The notes beneath the pieces were generated by a model. That model was not told the origin of the DNA. It saw only the letters and a program-made list of their open reading frames with translations, and ran no database searches. 64,000 nt of DNA from Sphingopyxis lindanitolerans (lineage in GTDB: Bacteria > Pseudomonadota > Alphaproteobacteria > Sphingomonadales > Sphingomonadaceae): the NCBI RefSeq assembly GCF_002993885.1, contig NZ_CM009578.1:313251-377250 (forward strand), given 5' to 3'. Below are positions 16,827 through 26,355 of this stretch, in pieces. How positions within the stretch are numbered: position 1 is the stretch's first letter; every line of letters begins with the position of its first letter. The translations under genes and the position numbers were made by a program.

Positions 16827-18419
16827 ATGGGCTACCAGGAAGACATGGCACAGGCAGGCCGCCTCATCCGCGACTATGACGGCACCTGGGACGGCATCAG
16901 CGGCGAAAGCATCGCCCGCATGCGCGCCCAGAACAAATTCCGCACCGGCCTCGACATCGCCCGCTACACCGCACGCATCATGCGCGCCGACATGGCCGCC
17001 TATGACGCCGACCCCGCGAACTACACCCAGTCGCTCGGCTGCTGGCACGGCTTCATCGCGCAGCAGAAGATGATCTCGATCAAAAAGCATTTCGGGACCG
17101 TCAAGGGCCGCTACATCTATCTCTCGGGCTGGATGGTCGCCGCGCTGCGCAGCGAATTCGGGCCGCTTCCCGACCAGTCGATGCACGAAAAGACCAGCGT
17201 TCCGGCGCTGATCGAGGAAATCTATACCTTCCTGCGCCAGGCCGACGCCCGCGAACTCGGCGGACTGTTCCGCGACCTCGACGCCGCGCGCGCCGATGGC
17301 GACGAACTCAAGGCCAAGCAGGTGCAGGCCGCGATCGACAATCACGAAACCCATGTCGTGCCGATCATCGCCGACATCGACGCGGGCTTCGGCAACGCCG
17401 AGGCGACCTATCTGCTCGCCAAAAAGATGATCGAGGCCGGCGCCTGCGCGCTCCAGATCGAAAACCAGGTGTCGGACGAAAAGCAGTGCGGCCACCAGGA
17501 CGGCAAGGTCACCGTGCCGCACGAGGATTTCATCGCGAAAATCCGCGCCTGCCGCTACGCCTTCATGGAACTCGGCGTCGAGGACGGCATCATCGTCACC
17601 CGCACCGACAGCCTCGGCGCGGGCCTGACCAAGCAGATCGCCGTTTCGAAGGAACCCGGCGACCTCGGCGACCAGTATAACAGCTTCCTCGATTGCGAAG
17701 AGGTCGACGGCGCGGGCAACCCCGGCGACGTCCTGATCAACCGCGACGGCAAGCTGGTGCGCCCGAAGCGGCTGCCCTCGAACCTCTATCAGTTCCGCGC
17801 CGGAACGGGCGAGGATCGCTGCGTCATGGACTGCATCGCGAGCCTTCAGAACGGCGCCGACCTGCTCTGGATCGAAACCGAAAAGCCGCATATCGACCAG
17901 ATCGCCGGCATGGTCGACCGCATCCGCGAAGTCGTCCCCAACGCGAAGCTCGCCTATAATAATTCACCGAGCTTCAACTGGACGCTGAACTTCCGTCAGC
18001 AGGTGTATGATGCGTGGGTGAAGGACGGCAAGGACGTCAGCGCCTATGATCGCGACCGGCTGATGAACGTCGATTATGACGGCACCGAACTCGGTGACGA
18101 GGCCGACGACCGCATCCGCAGCTTCCAGCGCGACGCGGCGAAGCGGGCGGGGATTTTCCACCACCTCATCACTCTGCCGACCTATCACACCGCGGCGCTG
18201 TCGACCGACAATCTCGCCAAGGAATATTTCGGCGAAGAGGCGATGCTGGGTTACGTCAAGGGCGTCCAGCGCGCCGAAATCCGCCAGGGCATCGCCTGCG
18301 TGAAGCACCAGAATATGTCGGGCAGCGACATCGGCGACGACCACAAGGAATATTTCGCCGGCGAAGCGGCCCTCAAGGCCGCGGGCAAGGACAACACCAT
18401 GAACCAGTTCGCGGCCTAA
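16827..18419 (+). CDS. aceA: Isocitrate lyase
   Basis: Cleaves isocitrate to glyoxylate and succinate in the glyoxylate shunt, allowing growth on acetate and fatty acids. The catalytic cysteine motif is KQCGHQDGK with Cys221. The 530-residue length and this variant motif match the longer Pseudomonas-type isocitrate lyases rather than the 430-residue E. coli type. The frame is open to 16752, but the ATG at 16827 has AAGGA eight bases upstream. A hairpin lies just after the stop. The RamB-like gene is divergent. Malate synthase is not in the window. Confidence 0.95.
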   Translation: MGYQEDMAQAGRLIRDYDGTWDGISGESIARMRAQNKFRTGLDIARYTARIMRADMAAYDADPANYTQSLGCWHGFIAQQKMISIKKHFGTVKGRYIYLSGWMVAALRSEFGPLPDQSMHEKTSVPALIEEIYTFLRQADARELGGLFRDLDAARADGDELKAKQVQAAIDNHETHVVPIIADIDAGFGNAEATYLLAKKMIEAGACALQIENQVSDEKQCGHQDGKVTVPHEDFIAKIRACRYAFMELGVEDGIIVTRTDSLGAGLTKQIAVSKEPGDLGDQYNSFLDCEEVDGAGNPGDVLINRDGKLVRPKRLPSNLYQFRAGTGEDRCVMDCIASLQNGADLLWIETEKPHIDQIAGMVDRIREVVPNAKLAYNNSPSFNWTLNFRQQVYDAWVKDGKDVSAYDRDRLMNVDYDGTELGDEADDRIRSFQRDAAKRAGIFHHLITLPTYHTAALSTDNLAKEYFGEEAMLGYVKGVQRAEIRQGIACVKHQNMSGSDIGDDHKEYFAGEAALKAAGKDNTMNQFAA

Positions 18420-18434
18420 GGGCCGGACAAGTTC

Positions 18435-18466
18435 GGCGCGAGGGGCCCGTTGCACCCCCTCGCGCC
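18435..18466 (+). terminator. Hairpin after aceA
   Basis: A perfect 11-bp stem (GGCGCGAGGGG with CCCCTCGCGCC) and a 10-base loop begin 15 bases after the aceA stop. There is no T-run, so termination is likely but not certain. A second, weaker hairpin (GCTTTCC/GGAAAGC) is at 18514-18533. Confidence 0.6.
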
Positions 18467-18686
18467 ACCCAGTTTGGCGTGGGGTGCCTTGCACGAACCC
18501 CCGCGCCTCCCGAGCTTTCCTGGGGAGGAAAGCCTGTCCGTCGGAAGCCGCAAGGCCTCCGGCGGACATTTTTATCGAGGCGGCGGAAAGGAAAAGTTGG
18601 ACGCATGACTAGTTTTTCCCTTGCCCCGCTGCCCGTGCCGGTGCATTATGTTGCAACGCACAAAACCTCCCCAAGGCGATTTCAAG

Positions 18687-18986
18687 ATGAGTGACAACCG
18701 GCTGAAACTGATGGAAGCGATCGCTCGCCGTCGCCGGATTACCGCGCAGTACAACGGGACGCGCATGACGCTTGCCCCCCACCAACTGTTCGAGCGCCAC
18801 GGCGCACTGTTCGTCAGCGCATTGAATCTCGGCAAGAACTGGCGCTCCGACAATGAGCGCCGACTCGGTCATTTCAAGCTCGATGGCCTGAGCGCCCCTG
18901 AACTCGAAGACGAGGAGTTCGAACCGCTTCCCTCGTTCGAAGCGGCCGCGCCGCGCGACGACGATATCCTGCTGATGGCGGTGTAA
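18687..18986 (+). CDS. Small stand-alone WYL-like protein
   Basis: A 99-residue hypothetical protein. Residues about 15-70 (ITAQYNGTRMTLAPHQLFER, GALFVSALNLG, GHFKLDGL) follow the pattern of a WYL ligand-binding domain, which normally sits behind a helix-turn-helix in regulators. Here there is no DNA-binding domain, and the tail is acidic. The ATG at 18687 is chosen because it starts the conserved part and gives a compact protein; the upstream open frame looks non-coding. The role is unknown; sensing of nucleotides or cyclic ligands is possible by family analogy only. Confidence 0.65.
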   Translation: MSDNRLKLMEAIARRRRITAQYNGTRMTLAPHQLFERHGALFVSALNLGKNWRSDNERRLGHFKLDGLSAPELEDEEFEPLPSFEAAAPRDDDILLMAV

Positions 18987-19023
18987 GAGGCGGGCGTCGC
19001 CGCCCGCCCCTCGCCTTGTTGCC

Positions 19024-19206
19024 TCAGAGCGCGAGCGCGGGCTGGCGCGACAGGCTTGCCAGCCGTTTCCGGATCGCGAGTTTCAGCGACTTCAATCGCA
19101 GCAGCCGGAACGGATCGCTACTGCGGCGGCGCCTCTCGCGACGCAGCGCATCGTCGATCCGGCGATGCCATTCGGTCAGTCGGTAAAATCGGGGATTGAG
19201 TGTCAT
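19024..19206 (-). CDS. Small DUF465/YdcH-like protein
   Basis: A 60-residue, strongly basic, helical protein (FYRLTEWHRRIDDALRRERR, LLRLKSLKLAIRKRLASL). The pattern fits the YdcH/DUF465 family of small coiled-coil proteins of unknown function. The ATG at 19206 is preceded by a near-perfect AGGAGG seven bases upstream, which decides the start and supports real expression. It is convergent with the WYL-like gene. The 263 bases upstream, to the crotonase gene, show nothing further. Confidence 0.7.
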   Translation of the reverse strand: MTLNPRFYRLTEWHRRIDDALRRERRRRSSDPFRLLRLKSLKLAIRKRLASLSRQPALAL

Positions 19207-19469
19207 AAAAGGGCCTCCTGATTGAAGAATCAAGCAGGTGACGCCGACGCCACGACCCGCGATTGAGGGGGGAGGTAGGCCGCAAGCATCGGTGTCACCC
19301 GATGCGGTCCGACATCACGTGGCGGAATTTCTTCCGCCGACGCCAGAGGGGCCCGGCCCGCATATCCATGATCTAGGATCGGGTGCGGAGCGTTTCAACC
19401 CTTTGCCCCCGGCCCGTGCGTCGTGCTAGCCCGGAAAGCCATCGGATGGCCGAAGCGGGGAGAGTGCGC

Positions 19470-20237
19470 ATGACAATATTGATCGACCGCGACGGCCCAG
19501 TGACGATCGTCACCATCGACCGGCCCGAAAAGCGGGGCGCGGTCGACCCCGCCACCGCCGCTGCGCTGCGCAATGCGTTCACCGCCTTCGCGAACGACGC
19601 CGATGCGCGCGTCGCGATCCTGACCGGCAGCGCGGGGCATTTCTGCGCAGGCTTCGATCTCGGCGCGGTCGGCGCGTCGCGCTACGACCCCGACGGCCCC
19701 GGCCCGATGGGGCCGACGCGGATGCTGCTGGGCAAACCGGTGATCGCGGCGGTGGAAGGGCATGCAGTCGCGGGCGGGCTCGAACTCGCATTATGGTGCG
19801 ACCTGCGCGTCGCAGCGACAAGCGCGGTGTTCGGCGTCTATTGCCGCCGCTGGGGCGTGCCGCTGATCGACGGCGGGACGGTGCGTCTGCCGCGCATCGT
19901 CGGACAGGGCCGCGCGATGGACATGATCCTGACCGGCCGTCCCGTCGCCGCCGACGAGGCGCTGCGCATCGGCCTCGCCGACCGGGTCGTCGCCGATGGC
20001 GGCGCGCTGGCGGCCGCGATCGACCTGGCAAAGCAGATCGCGGCCTTCCCGCAAATCTGCATGAACAGCGACCGCCTCAGCACCTATCGCCAATGGGATT
20101 TCGACATCGAGGGCGCGCTGGTGCACGAAGCGCACGCCGGGGTAGCGCCGCTCCGCGAAGGCGCGGCGGCGGGCGCCAGACGCTTTACCGATGGTGCAGG
20201 ACGCGGCGGCAGTTTCGCCGCCTTCAAGGGGGAATGA
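19470..20237 (+). CDS. Crotonase/enoyl-CoA hydratase family protein
   Basis: A 255-residue crotonase-fold protein. It has the oxyanion-hole regions GHFCAGFDLG and GHAVAGGLELALWCDLRVA, and a C-terminal part typical of the family. It probably hydrates or otherwise processes an acyl-CoA; the exact reaction is not readable. The ATG at 19470 follows a GGGGAGAG sequence; an alternative ATG is at 19446. A hydrolase gene starts two bases after its stop, so the two are co-transcribed. It is not part of the leucine cluster further on, though it could supply a hydratase activity. Confidence 0.85.
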   Translation: MTILIDRDGPVTIVTIDRPEKRGAVDPATAAALRNAFTAFANDADARVAILTGSAGHFCAGFDLGAVGASRYDPDGPGPMGPTRMLLGKPVIAAVEGHAVAGGLELALWCDLRVAATSAVFGVYCRRWGVPLIDGGTVRLPRIVGQGRAMDMILTGRPVAADEALRIGLADRVVADGGALAAAIDLAKQIAAFPQICMNSDRLSTYRQWDFDIEGALVHEAHAGVAPLREGAAAGARRFTDGAGRGGSFAAFKGE

Positions 20238-20239
20238 CG

Positions 20240-21118
20240 ATGAAGCTATGGATCGCCGCGGCGCTGCTTGCCCTGCCCGCTGTGGGCCATGCGCAAGTAT
20301 CCGACATTCCGGCCGCCATCTACACCGATCCGGCGCCCGACAAGGTGTATCCGGCGGCGATGGAGGTCGTCCATATTCCCAGCGAGGGGGTGGAAATCAA
20401 CGGCGTCGTCTATGTCGCGGCGGGCGCCGGGCCGCATCCGACCGTGGTTCTGTGCCACGGCTTGCCGGGACTTGAGAAGAATCTCGACCTCGCGCAGGCG
20501 ATCCGCCGCGCGGGGTGGACGGTCATCACCTTCAACTATCGCGGTTCGTGGGGCAGCCCCGGCGACTATCGCTTCGCGGGCAATCTCGACGATGCCGACG
20601 CGGTGCTCGCCTTCGCGCGCGATCCCGCCAACGCGGCCAAACTGCGGATCGACCCGGCGCGGCTAGTTGTCATCGGCCACAGCATGGGCGGCTGGGTCGC
20701 GGCGCTGACCGCGGCGCACGACAAGCATCTGCTCGGCGCCGCGATGATCTCATCGGGCAATATGGGCGCGCTTGGCGGGCTGCCGCGCGCGTCGGCGGCG
20801 GCGCTGCTTCGCGCCAACGGCCTCGAAGCGCTCGCGGGTACCAGTCCCGAAATCATGGCGGACGAGATCATCGCCAACAAGGACCGCTTCGACTTCGTCA
20901 AGGCCGCGCCGCAACTCCTCGACACCAATTTGTTCGTGCTGACCTCCGACGACGGCTTCGCATCGATGAGCGATACGCTGAGCGGAGCGATCAAGGCGGA
21001 GGGCGGCACCAAGCTCAAGACGCTGCACGTTGCGACCGACCATAGCTGGTCCGATGCGCGCATCCGGCTGGAGAGCGAAATCCTGCGGTGGTTGGCGGGG
21101 TTGAAGCCTGCTGCGTAG
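20240..21118 (+). CDS. Exported alpha/beta hydrolase
   Basis: A 292-residue alpha/beta-hydrolase with a signal peptide ending in AVGHAQ, so probably periplasmic. The nucleophile elbow is GHSMGG, and an oxyanion region CHGLPG precedes it. An in-frame ATG at 20234 also exists, but AAGGGGGA is better spaced for 20240. It follows the crotonase gene with a 2-base gap. The substrate is unknown: an ester or peptide is plausible. Confidence 0.8.
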   Translation: MKLWIAAALLALPAVGHAQVSDIPAAIYTDPAPDKVYPAAMEVVHIPSEGVEINGVVYVAAGAGPHPTVVLCHGLPGLEKNLDLAQAIRRAGWTVITFNYRGSWGSPGDYRFAGNLDDADAVLAFARDPANAAKLRIDPARLVVIGHSMGGWVAALTAAHDKHLLGAAMISSGNMGALGGLPRASAAALLRANGLEALAGTSPEIMADEIIANKDRFDFVKAAPQLLDTNLFVLTSDDGFASMSDTLSGAIKAEGGTKLKTLHVATDHSWSDARIRLESEILRWLAGLKPAA

Positions 21119-21130
21119 AGCCGGATGTCT

Positions 21131-21155
21131 GTTTTGGGGTGGAAAGCGGCCGTTG
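21131..21155. repeat. Copy of a dispersed 25-bp repeat
   Basis: Reverse complement of 15225-15249 with one mismatch (TTTTGGGGTGG then AAGCGGCCGTTG). It lies just after the hydrolase gene. Confidence 0.75.
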
Positions 21156-21172
21156 AAGGATGGCGCTGATGT

Positions 21173-21287
21173 CCCCTCCCGCAAGCGGGAGGGGCAGCGA
21201 GACTTGCGAACTTGTTCGCTAGCCGCAGCGGGGTGGGCCATTGCGACGCCGCTGCCCATCCCCAACCCCTCCCGCCTGCGGGAGGGG
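21173..21287. repeat. Pair of CCCCTCCCGC hairpins
   Basis: Two near-identical 22-base palindromes, 21173-21194 and 21266-21287, each a 9- to 10-bp GC stem (CCCCTCCCGC with GCGGGAGGGG). The 72 bases between them contain a further GC-rich inverted pair (CCGCAGCGG, CCGCTGCCC). Placed between convergent genes, they could stop transcription from both sides. Confidence 0.75.
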
Positions 21288-21328
21288 AGAGCAGCCGTCC
21301 GCAATCAGTCGATTGCAGTCTTTAAACC

Positions 21329-21434
21329 TCGTCATGCTGAACTTGTTTCAGCATCCATGGCCTGAGTTCTCGTCCAGCGCCGCGCTGAAGGAGACGTCCG
21401 GCCATGGACCCTGAAACAAGTTCAGGGTGACGAG
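21329..21434. repeat. Imperfect inverted repeat, CTGAAACAAG family
   Basis: Left arm 21329-21365 (CTGAACTTGTTTCAG, CCATGGCC) pairs with 21399-21434 (GGCCATGG, CTGAAACAAGTTCAGG). It is the same family as 6632-6757. It fills the 356-base gap between the convergent hydrolase and MDR genes together with the two hairpins. Confidence 0.8.
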
Positions 21435-21474
21435 AATGGAGATGTCGCCTTACGGTCGTTGGCAGACGTAGCGG

Positions 21475-22611
21475 CTACCCATGCGGGCGGATCAGATATT
21501 TCTCGCCGGTCCGCTTTGCATTATAGGCCTGCGCAGTAGCGACATCGAGCGCCCCGGTCAGCGAGGTTTCGTGGCTGTAGTGGCTCTTGAAGGTCGTGGT
21601 CAGCTCGTCGACGACGCGCTGGCGCATGCGGCCGACCGTCTCCATCCCCGCCTTCGCCATGAAGGGCGTGAGCAGGAAGCCCGAAAGCGACCAGGTCAGG
21701 CCAAAGCTGCGGTTGAGGATCGTCGGGCCAACGTCGAGCCCGCCATAAATATAGACCTGCTTGAACGTGTCCGAGCCATAGCGGCTGTAGGTGGTCATGC
21801 GCTTCACCGCCGCCACCTCCATCGCCGCCAATATCTGCCCGGCCAGCTTGCCGCCGCCGATCGCATCGAAACCCAGCGTTGCGCCGGTTTCCGTGATCGC
21901 ATCGATCAGCCGGTCCATGAAATCATCCGCGCTGCTGTTGACGATATGCTGCGCGCCGAGGCTCTTCAATATCGCAACCTGCGCGTCGCTGCGCACGATG
22001 TTGACGAGCGGAATGCCGTCCTTTGCGCAAATCTTGACGAGCATCTGGCCTAGGTTCGATGCCGCGGCGGTGTGGACGATCGCGTTGTGATTTTCCATCC
22101 GCATCGTCTCGGTAAAGGCGAGGCTGGTGAGCGGATTGACGAAGCAGGATGCGCCGTCGACCGGGTCGGTGCCGTCGGGCAGCGGCATGACCATCTGCAC
22201 GGGAAGGCAGCGATATTCGGCGTACATCTCGCCGCCGAGCAGCGCGACGGTCTTGCCGAGCAGCGCCTGCGCCTCGGGCGAGTCCCCGGCCTTGACGACG
22301 ACGCCGCAGCCTTCGTTGCCGATCGCGAGCGCATCGCCGATCCGCCCGCCCATCGCGCGCATCCCCGCGGGGGGCACGTCGGCGGTGATCATCGGCAGGC
22401 CGTCGCGCGTCCCGGCGCGCGCGGTGGTCATGTCGGCGCCGCCGAACAACAGGCCGAGATCGGAGGGGTTGATCGGTGTCGTCAGCACCTTCGCCACCAC
22501 TTCGTGCGGCTTGGGTTCGGGCATCGGGCGGCGCTCGAAAAAGACTTCGAGCTGCCCTTCGGGCTTCACCAGCGTCACCATGACGGTGTTGGTTTCAGGC
22601 AAGTCGGTCAT
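21475..22611 (-). CDS. Zinc-binding-type MDR dehydrogenase/reductase
   Basis: A 378-residue medium-chain dehydrogenase/reductase. The N-terminal GroES-like part has KPHEVVAKVLTTPINPSDLG, and the nucleotide-binding part has AAASNLGQMLVKICAKDG and LGFDAIGGGKLAGQ. The Cys/His/Glu set of zinc alcohol dehydrogenases is not evident, so it may be a quinone- or enoyl-reductase type. The ATG at 22611 is preceded by GGGAGA and starts the conserved region; the open frame extends to 22698. It sits downstream of the cys operon, beyond a hairpin, and is probably a separate unit. Confidence 0.8.
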   Translation of the reverse strand: MTDLPETNTVMVTLVKPEGQLEVFFERRPMPEPKPHEVVAKVLTTPINPSDLGLLFGGADMTTARAGTRDGLPMITADVPPAGMRAMGGRIGDALAIGNEGCGVVVKAGDSPEAQALLGKTVALLGGEMYAEYRCLPVQMVMPLPDGTDPVDGASCFVNPLTSLAFTETMRMENHNAIVHTAAASNLGQMLVKICAKDGIPLVNIVRSDAQVAILKSLGAQHIVNSSADDFMDRLIDAITETGATLGFDAIGGGKLAGQILAAMEVAAVKRMTTYSRYGSDTFKQVYIYGGLDVGPTILNRSFGLTWSLSGFLLTPFMAKAGMETVGRMRQRVVDELTTTFKSHYSHETSLTGALDVATAQAYNAKRTGEKYLIRPHG

Positions 22612-22692
22612 CGCGCGTCTCCCGTTGTTCGGTTTTTCGATGCAACGGATTAGGGTGCGACGGCGACGGTTGCAATGGCCTCTCATACTCTT

Positions 22693-22720
22693 CGTCATCC
22701 CGGCGAAGACCGGGATGACG
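22693..22720 (-). terminator. Hairpin directly after cysQ
   Basis: A perfect 11-bp stem CGTCATCCCGG/CCGGGATGACG with a 6-base loop sits one base after the cysQ stop on the minus strand. There is no clear T-run. It also resembles the arms of the repeat at 13682-13786, so it may be a repeat used as terminator. Confidence 0.6.
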
Positions 22721-22721
22721 A

Positions 22722-23465
22722 TTATGGAAGGGGCGCATATTCCGCCGCAAACCGCAGCACCTCTCCAGCAAGCTCCTTCCGGCAGATGAGGAGATCGGGG
22801 AGATAGGGGTTGCTGTTATTATACCGCAGCGGCGAACCGTCCACGCGGCTGACATGCAGGCCCGCCGCCTGCGCCACCGCGACGGGGGCGCAATTGTCCC
22901 ATTCATATTGGCCGCCGGTGTGAAGATAGATATCGGCCTCGCCGCGCACCACCGCCATCGCCTTCGCGCCTGCCGAGCCCATGGGGACAAGGTCGGCGCC
23001 GAGCCGTTCGGCGACATGGATCGCCTCGGCGGCGGGGCGGGTGCGGCTGACGAGCATGCGGAGCGGTGCGTTGGCGGGGCCACGCGGGACCGGGTCGGCA
23101 GAGGTCAGGGTAACGCCCAGCGCCGGCAGCGCGACCGCGCCGACCGTCGCGGCGCCATCGACCGCCAGCGCGACATGCACCGCCCAATCGTCGCGGCCTT
23201 CGCCATATTCGCGTGTGCCGTCGAGCGGATCGACGATCCACACGCGGCGCTCAGCACATCGCGACACATTGTCCTTTTCCTCTTCGGACAGGAGCGCGTC
23301 ATCGGGGCGTGCGGCGCGAAGTTCGCGGCACAGCAGCGCGTTCGCGGCCTCATCGCCCGCCTTGCCGAGCGCCTTTCCGTCGAGACCGCCGGCGCGCAGG
23401 TCGAGCAGGATCGCACCCGCCGCAGTCGCGAGCCGTTCGGCCAGATGATCGTCGGTTTCGGTCAT
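22722..23465 (-). CDS. cysQ: 3'(2'),5'-bisphosphate nucleotidase CysQ
   Basis: A 247-residue inositol-monophosphatase-fold enzyme. The metal-binding motif VDPLDGTREYGEG is near residue 75, and the second signature is in WDNCAPVAVAQAAGLHVS. CysQ removes the 3' phosphate of PAP, the by-product of PAPS-dependent sulfate reduction, and so controls PAPS pools. The gene follows cysNC by one base, completing the minus-strand order cysD-cysNC-cysQ. The length is normal. Confidence 0.92.
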   Translation of the reverse strand: MTETDDHLAERLATAAGAILLDLRAGGLDGKALGKAGDEAANALLCRELRAARPDDALLSEEEKDNVSRCAERRVWIVDPLDGTREYGEGRDDWAVHVALAVDGAATVGAVALPALGVTLTSADPVPRGPANAPLRMLVSRTRPAAEAIHVAERLGADLVPMGSAGAKAMAVVRGEADIYLHTGGQYEWDNCAPVAVAQAAGLHVSRVDGSPLRYNNSNPYLPDLLICRKELAGEVLRFAAEYAPLP

Positions 23466-23466
23466 A

Positions 23467-25368
23467 TTATCCCAGCAGGCGATCGACGATCATATCCGCC
23501 GCCTGATCGGGCGTCATCGCGGTGGTGTCGATACGGATTTCGGGACTCTCCGGCGCCTCATAGGGGCTGTCGATCCCGGTGAAATTCTTGAGCTGGCCCG
23601 CGCGCGCCTTTTTATAGAGGCCCTTGACGTCGCGGCGCTCGGCTTCGGCGAGCGGGGTGTCGATGAAGATCTCGACGAACTCGCCCTCGGGCAGCATCGA
23701 TCGCACCATGTCGCGTTCGACCTTGAACGGCGAGATGAAGGCGGTGATCACGATCAGCCCGGCATCGGTCATCAGCTTGGCGACCTCGCCGACGCGGCGG
23801 ATATTCTCGATCCGGTCGGCTTCGGTGAACCCCAGGTCGCGGTTGAGCTCGTGCCGGACATTGTCGCCGTCGAGCAGGAAGCTGTGCCGGTTCATCCGGT
23901 GCAGCTTCTTCTCGACCAGATTGGCGATCGTCGACTTGCCCGACCCCGACAGCCCGGTGAACCAGAGCAGCGCGGGCCGCTGATTCTTCAGCCCCGCGCG
24001 CATGTCGCGGTCGATGTCGGTCGCCTGCCAATGGACATTCTGCGCGCGGCGGAGGCTGAAGTGCAGCATCCCCGCCGCGACCGTCGCATTGGTCAGCTTG
24101 TCGATCAGGATGAAGCCACCGAGCGTGCGATTGTCGGCATAGGATTCGAACACGATCGGCTTGTCGGTCGACAGTTCGACGACGCCGATGCCATTGAGGT
24201 CGAGCGTTTTCGCCGCGAGATGATCGAGCGTGTTGACGTTGATCTCATATTTCGGCGCCTGCACCGTCGCCGAAACGCTCTGCGTCGCGAGCTTCAACCA
24301 ATAGGCGCGGCCCGGAATCATCGCCTCGTCGGCCATCCAGACGAGCGTCGCCTCGAACTGGTCGGCGGCTTGCGGAGGCGCGTCGGCCGCCGCGATCACG
24401 TCGCCGCGCGAGCAGTCGATCTCGTCGGCCAGGGTCAATGTCACCGACTGACCCGCGCCCGCCTGGTCGAGGTCGCCGTCCAGCGTGACGATGCGCGCGA
24501 CGGTCGTCGTCTTGCCGCCCGGCAGGATGCGAACCGGGTCGCCGGGCGCAACACGCCCGCCCGCGATCAGCCCGGAAAATCCCCTGAAATCAAGATCAGG
24601 ACGATTAACCCATTGAACCGGCATACGAAATTCTTTTTCGATGTCGCTCTGCGCGGCAACTTCGACACCTTCCAGATGCGCGATCAGCGTCGGCCCCTGA
24701 AACCAGGCCGTGTTGTCCGAAAGGCCGGTGATATTGTCGCCCTTGAACCCCGAAATCGGAATCGCGGTGAAATGGGTGATCCCGATCTCGCTCGCAAAGG
24801 CGCGATAGCTGAGCAGGATACGCTCGAACACCGCCTTGTCGTAATCGACAAGGTCCATCTTGTTCACCGCCAGCACGATATGCTTGATGCCGAGCAGGTG
24901 CGCGAGAAAGCTGTGGCGGCGCGTCTGGGTCAGCACGCCCTTGCGCGCGTCGACCAGGATCACCGCCAGGTCGGCGGTTGAGGCGCCGGTGACCATGTTG
25001 CGCGTATATTGTTCGTGCCCCGGCGTGTCGGCGACGATGAACTTGCGCTTTTCGGTGGTGAAAAAGCGGTACGCGACGTCGATCGTGATCCCCTGCTCGC
25101 GCTCGGCGGCGAGACCGTCGACGAGCAGCGCAAAGTCGATCTCGCCGCCTTGCGTGCCCACCCGCTTGCTGTCGGCTTCGAGCGCGGCAAGCTGGTCCTC
25201 GAAGATCATCTTGCTGTCGTAGAGCAGCCGCCCGATCAGCGTCGACTTGCCGTCGTCGACCGATCCGCAGGTGATGAAGCGCAACAGCGATTTCTTCTCA
25301 TGCTGCGCGAGATAGGCGTCGATATCCTCGGCAATCAGCGCGTCGGTGACATAGATGGGATCGGTCAT
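23467..25368 (-). CDS. cysNC: Bifunctional sulfate adenylyltransferase subunit 1/APS kinase
   Basis: A 633-residue fusion. Residues about 1-430 form the CysN GTPase (P-loop [34 protein letters not shown]), which drives ATP sulfurylase with CysD. Residues about 440-633 form the CysC APS kinase (P-loop [25 protein letters not shown]). The product is PAPS made from sulfate and two nucleotide triphosphates. The start ATG shares one base with the cysD stop (TGATG), a coupled arrangement. This fused form is common in alphaproteobacteria. Confidence 0.95.
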   Translation of the reverse strand: MTDPIYVTDALIAEDIDAYLAQHEKKSLLRFITCGSVDDGKSTLIGRLLYDSKMIFEDQLAALEADSKRVGTQGGEIDFALLVDGLAAEREQGITIDVAYRFFTTEKRKFIVADTPGHEQYTRNMVTGASTADLAVILVDARKGVLTQTRRHSFLAHLLGIKHIVLAVNKMDLVDYDKAVFERILLSYRAFASEIGITHFTAIPISGFKGDNITGLSDNTAWFQGPTLIAHLEGVEVAAQSDIEKEFRMPVQWVNRPDLDFRGFSGLIAGGRVAPGDPVRILPGGKTTTVARIVTLDGDLDQAGAGQSVTLTLADEIDCSRGDVIAAADAPPQAADQFEATLVWMADEAMIPGRAYWLKLATQSVSATVQAPKYEINVNTLDHLAAKTLDLNGIGVVELSTDKPIVFESYADNRTLGGFILIDKLTNATVAAGMLHFSLRRAQNVHWQATDIDRDMRAGLKNQRPALLWFTGLSGSGKSTIANLVEKKLHRMNRHSFLLDGDNVRHELNRDLGFTEADRIENIRRVGEVAKLMTDAGLIVITAFISPFKVERDMVRSMLPEGEFVEIFIDTPLAEAERRDVKGLYKKARAGQLKNFTGIDSPYEAPESPEIRIDTTAMTPDQAADMIVDRLLG

Positions 25369-26273
25369 CAGAAGTATCCCTCCTGCTTCTTCTTCTCCAT
25401 CGACCCGTCGCCGGCGTCCTTGTCGATCGCCCGGCCCTGGCGCTCACTCGTCGTCGTCAGCAGCATTTCCTGGATGACGTCGGACAAGGTCGCCGCCTCG
25501 CTCTCGACCGCGCCGGTCAGCGGGTAACAGCCAAGCGTGCGGAAGCGCACCGAGCGCTCCACCGGCACCTCGCCGGGTCGCAGCGGGAAGCGGTCGTCAT
25601 CGACCATCAGCAGCAATCCGTCGCGCTCCACCGTCGGACGTCGCGCGGCGAAATAGAGCGGGACGATCGGGATATTCTCGCGCGCGATATATTGCCAGAT
25701 GTCGAGTTCGGTCCAGTTCGAGATCGGAAAAACGCGGATGCTCTCGCCTTTCGCCTTGCGCGCGTTGTAGAGGTTCCACAGTTCGGGCCGCTGCTGCTTC
25801 GGGTCCCAGCCGTGCGAGGCGGTGCGGAAGGAGAAGATGCGTTCCTTCGCGCGGCTCTTTTCCTCGTCGCGCCGCGCACCGCCGAAGGCGACGTCGAAAC
25901 CGTGAAGGTCGAGCGCCTGCTTCAACCCCTCGGTCTTCCACATATCGGTGTGCAAGGGCCCGTGATCGAACGGATTGATCCCGCGCTCCTTGGCTTCGGG
26001 GTTCTGATAGACGAGCAATTCCATGCCGCTCTCGCGCGCCATGCGGTCGCGCAACTCGTACATCGCCCGGAATTTCCACGTCGTATCGACATGGAGCAGC
26101 GGAAACGGCGGCGGCGAAGGATAAAAGGCCTTGCGCGCCAGATGCAGCATCACCGCGCTGTCCTTGCCGACGCTGTACAGCATCACAGGCCGCGCGGCGT
26201 CGGCCATCACTTCGCGCATGATATGAATGCTCTCGGCCTCCAGCCGGTCGAGATGGGTCAGCGTATCGGTCAT
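25368..26273 (-). CDS. cysD: Sulfate adenylyltransferase subunit 2
   Basis: A 301-residue ATP-sulfurylase catalytic subunit of the PP-loop family. It has [17 protein letters not shown] near residue 34 and the downstream [16 protein letters not shown] motif. With CysN it makes APS from sulfate and ATP. The frame is open to 26369, but the ATG at 26273 gives the usual N-terminus ([12 protein letters not shown]). It heads the cysD-cysNC-cysQ set; a LysR gene ends 82 bases upstream on the same strand. Confidence 0.95.
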   Translation of the reverse strand: MTDTLTHLDRLEAESIHIMREVMADAARPVMLYSVGKDSAVMLHLARKAFYPSPPPFPLLHVDTTWKFRAMYELRDRMARESGMELLVYQNPEAKERGINPFDHGPLHTDMWKTEGLKQALDLHGFDVAFGGARRDEEKSRAKERIFSFRTASHGWDPKQQRPELWNLYNARKAKGESIRVFPISNWTELDIWQYIARENIPIVPLYFAARRPTVERDGLLLMVDDDRFPLRPGEVPVERSVRFRTLGCYPLTGAVESEAATLSDVIQEMLLTTTSERQGRAIDKDAGDGSMEKKKQEGYF

Positions 26274-26355
26274 GTCCTGCCCTTGCCGCCGCGCCGCGCG
26301 GCGGGCAAGCTGTATGGGCTTTTGGCGCTGCAAGCCAGACTTGTGAGGCGCAGGC

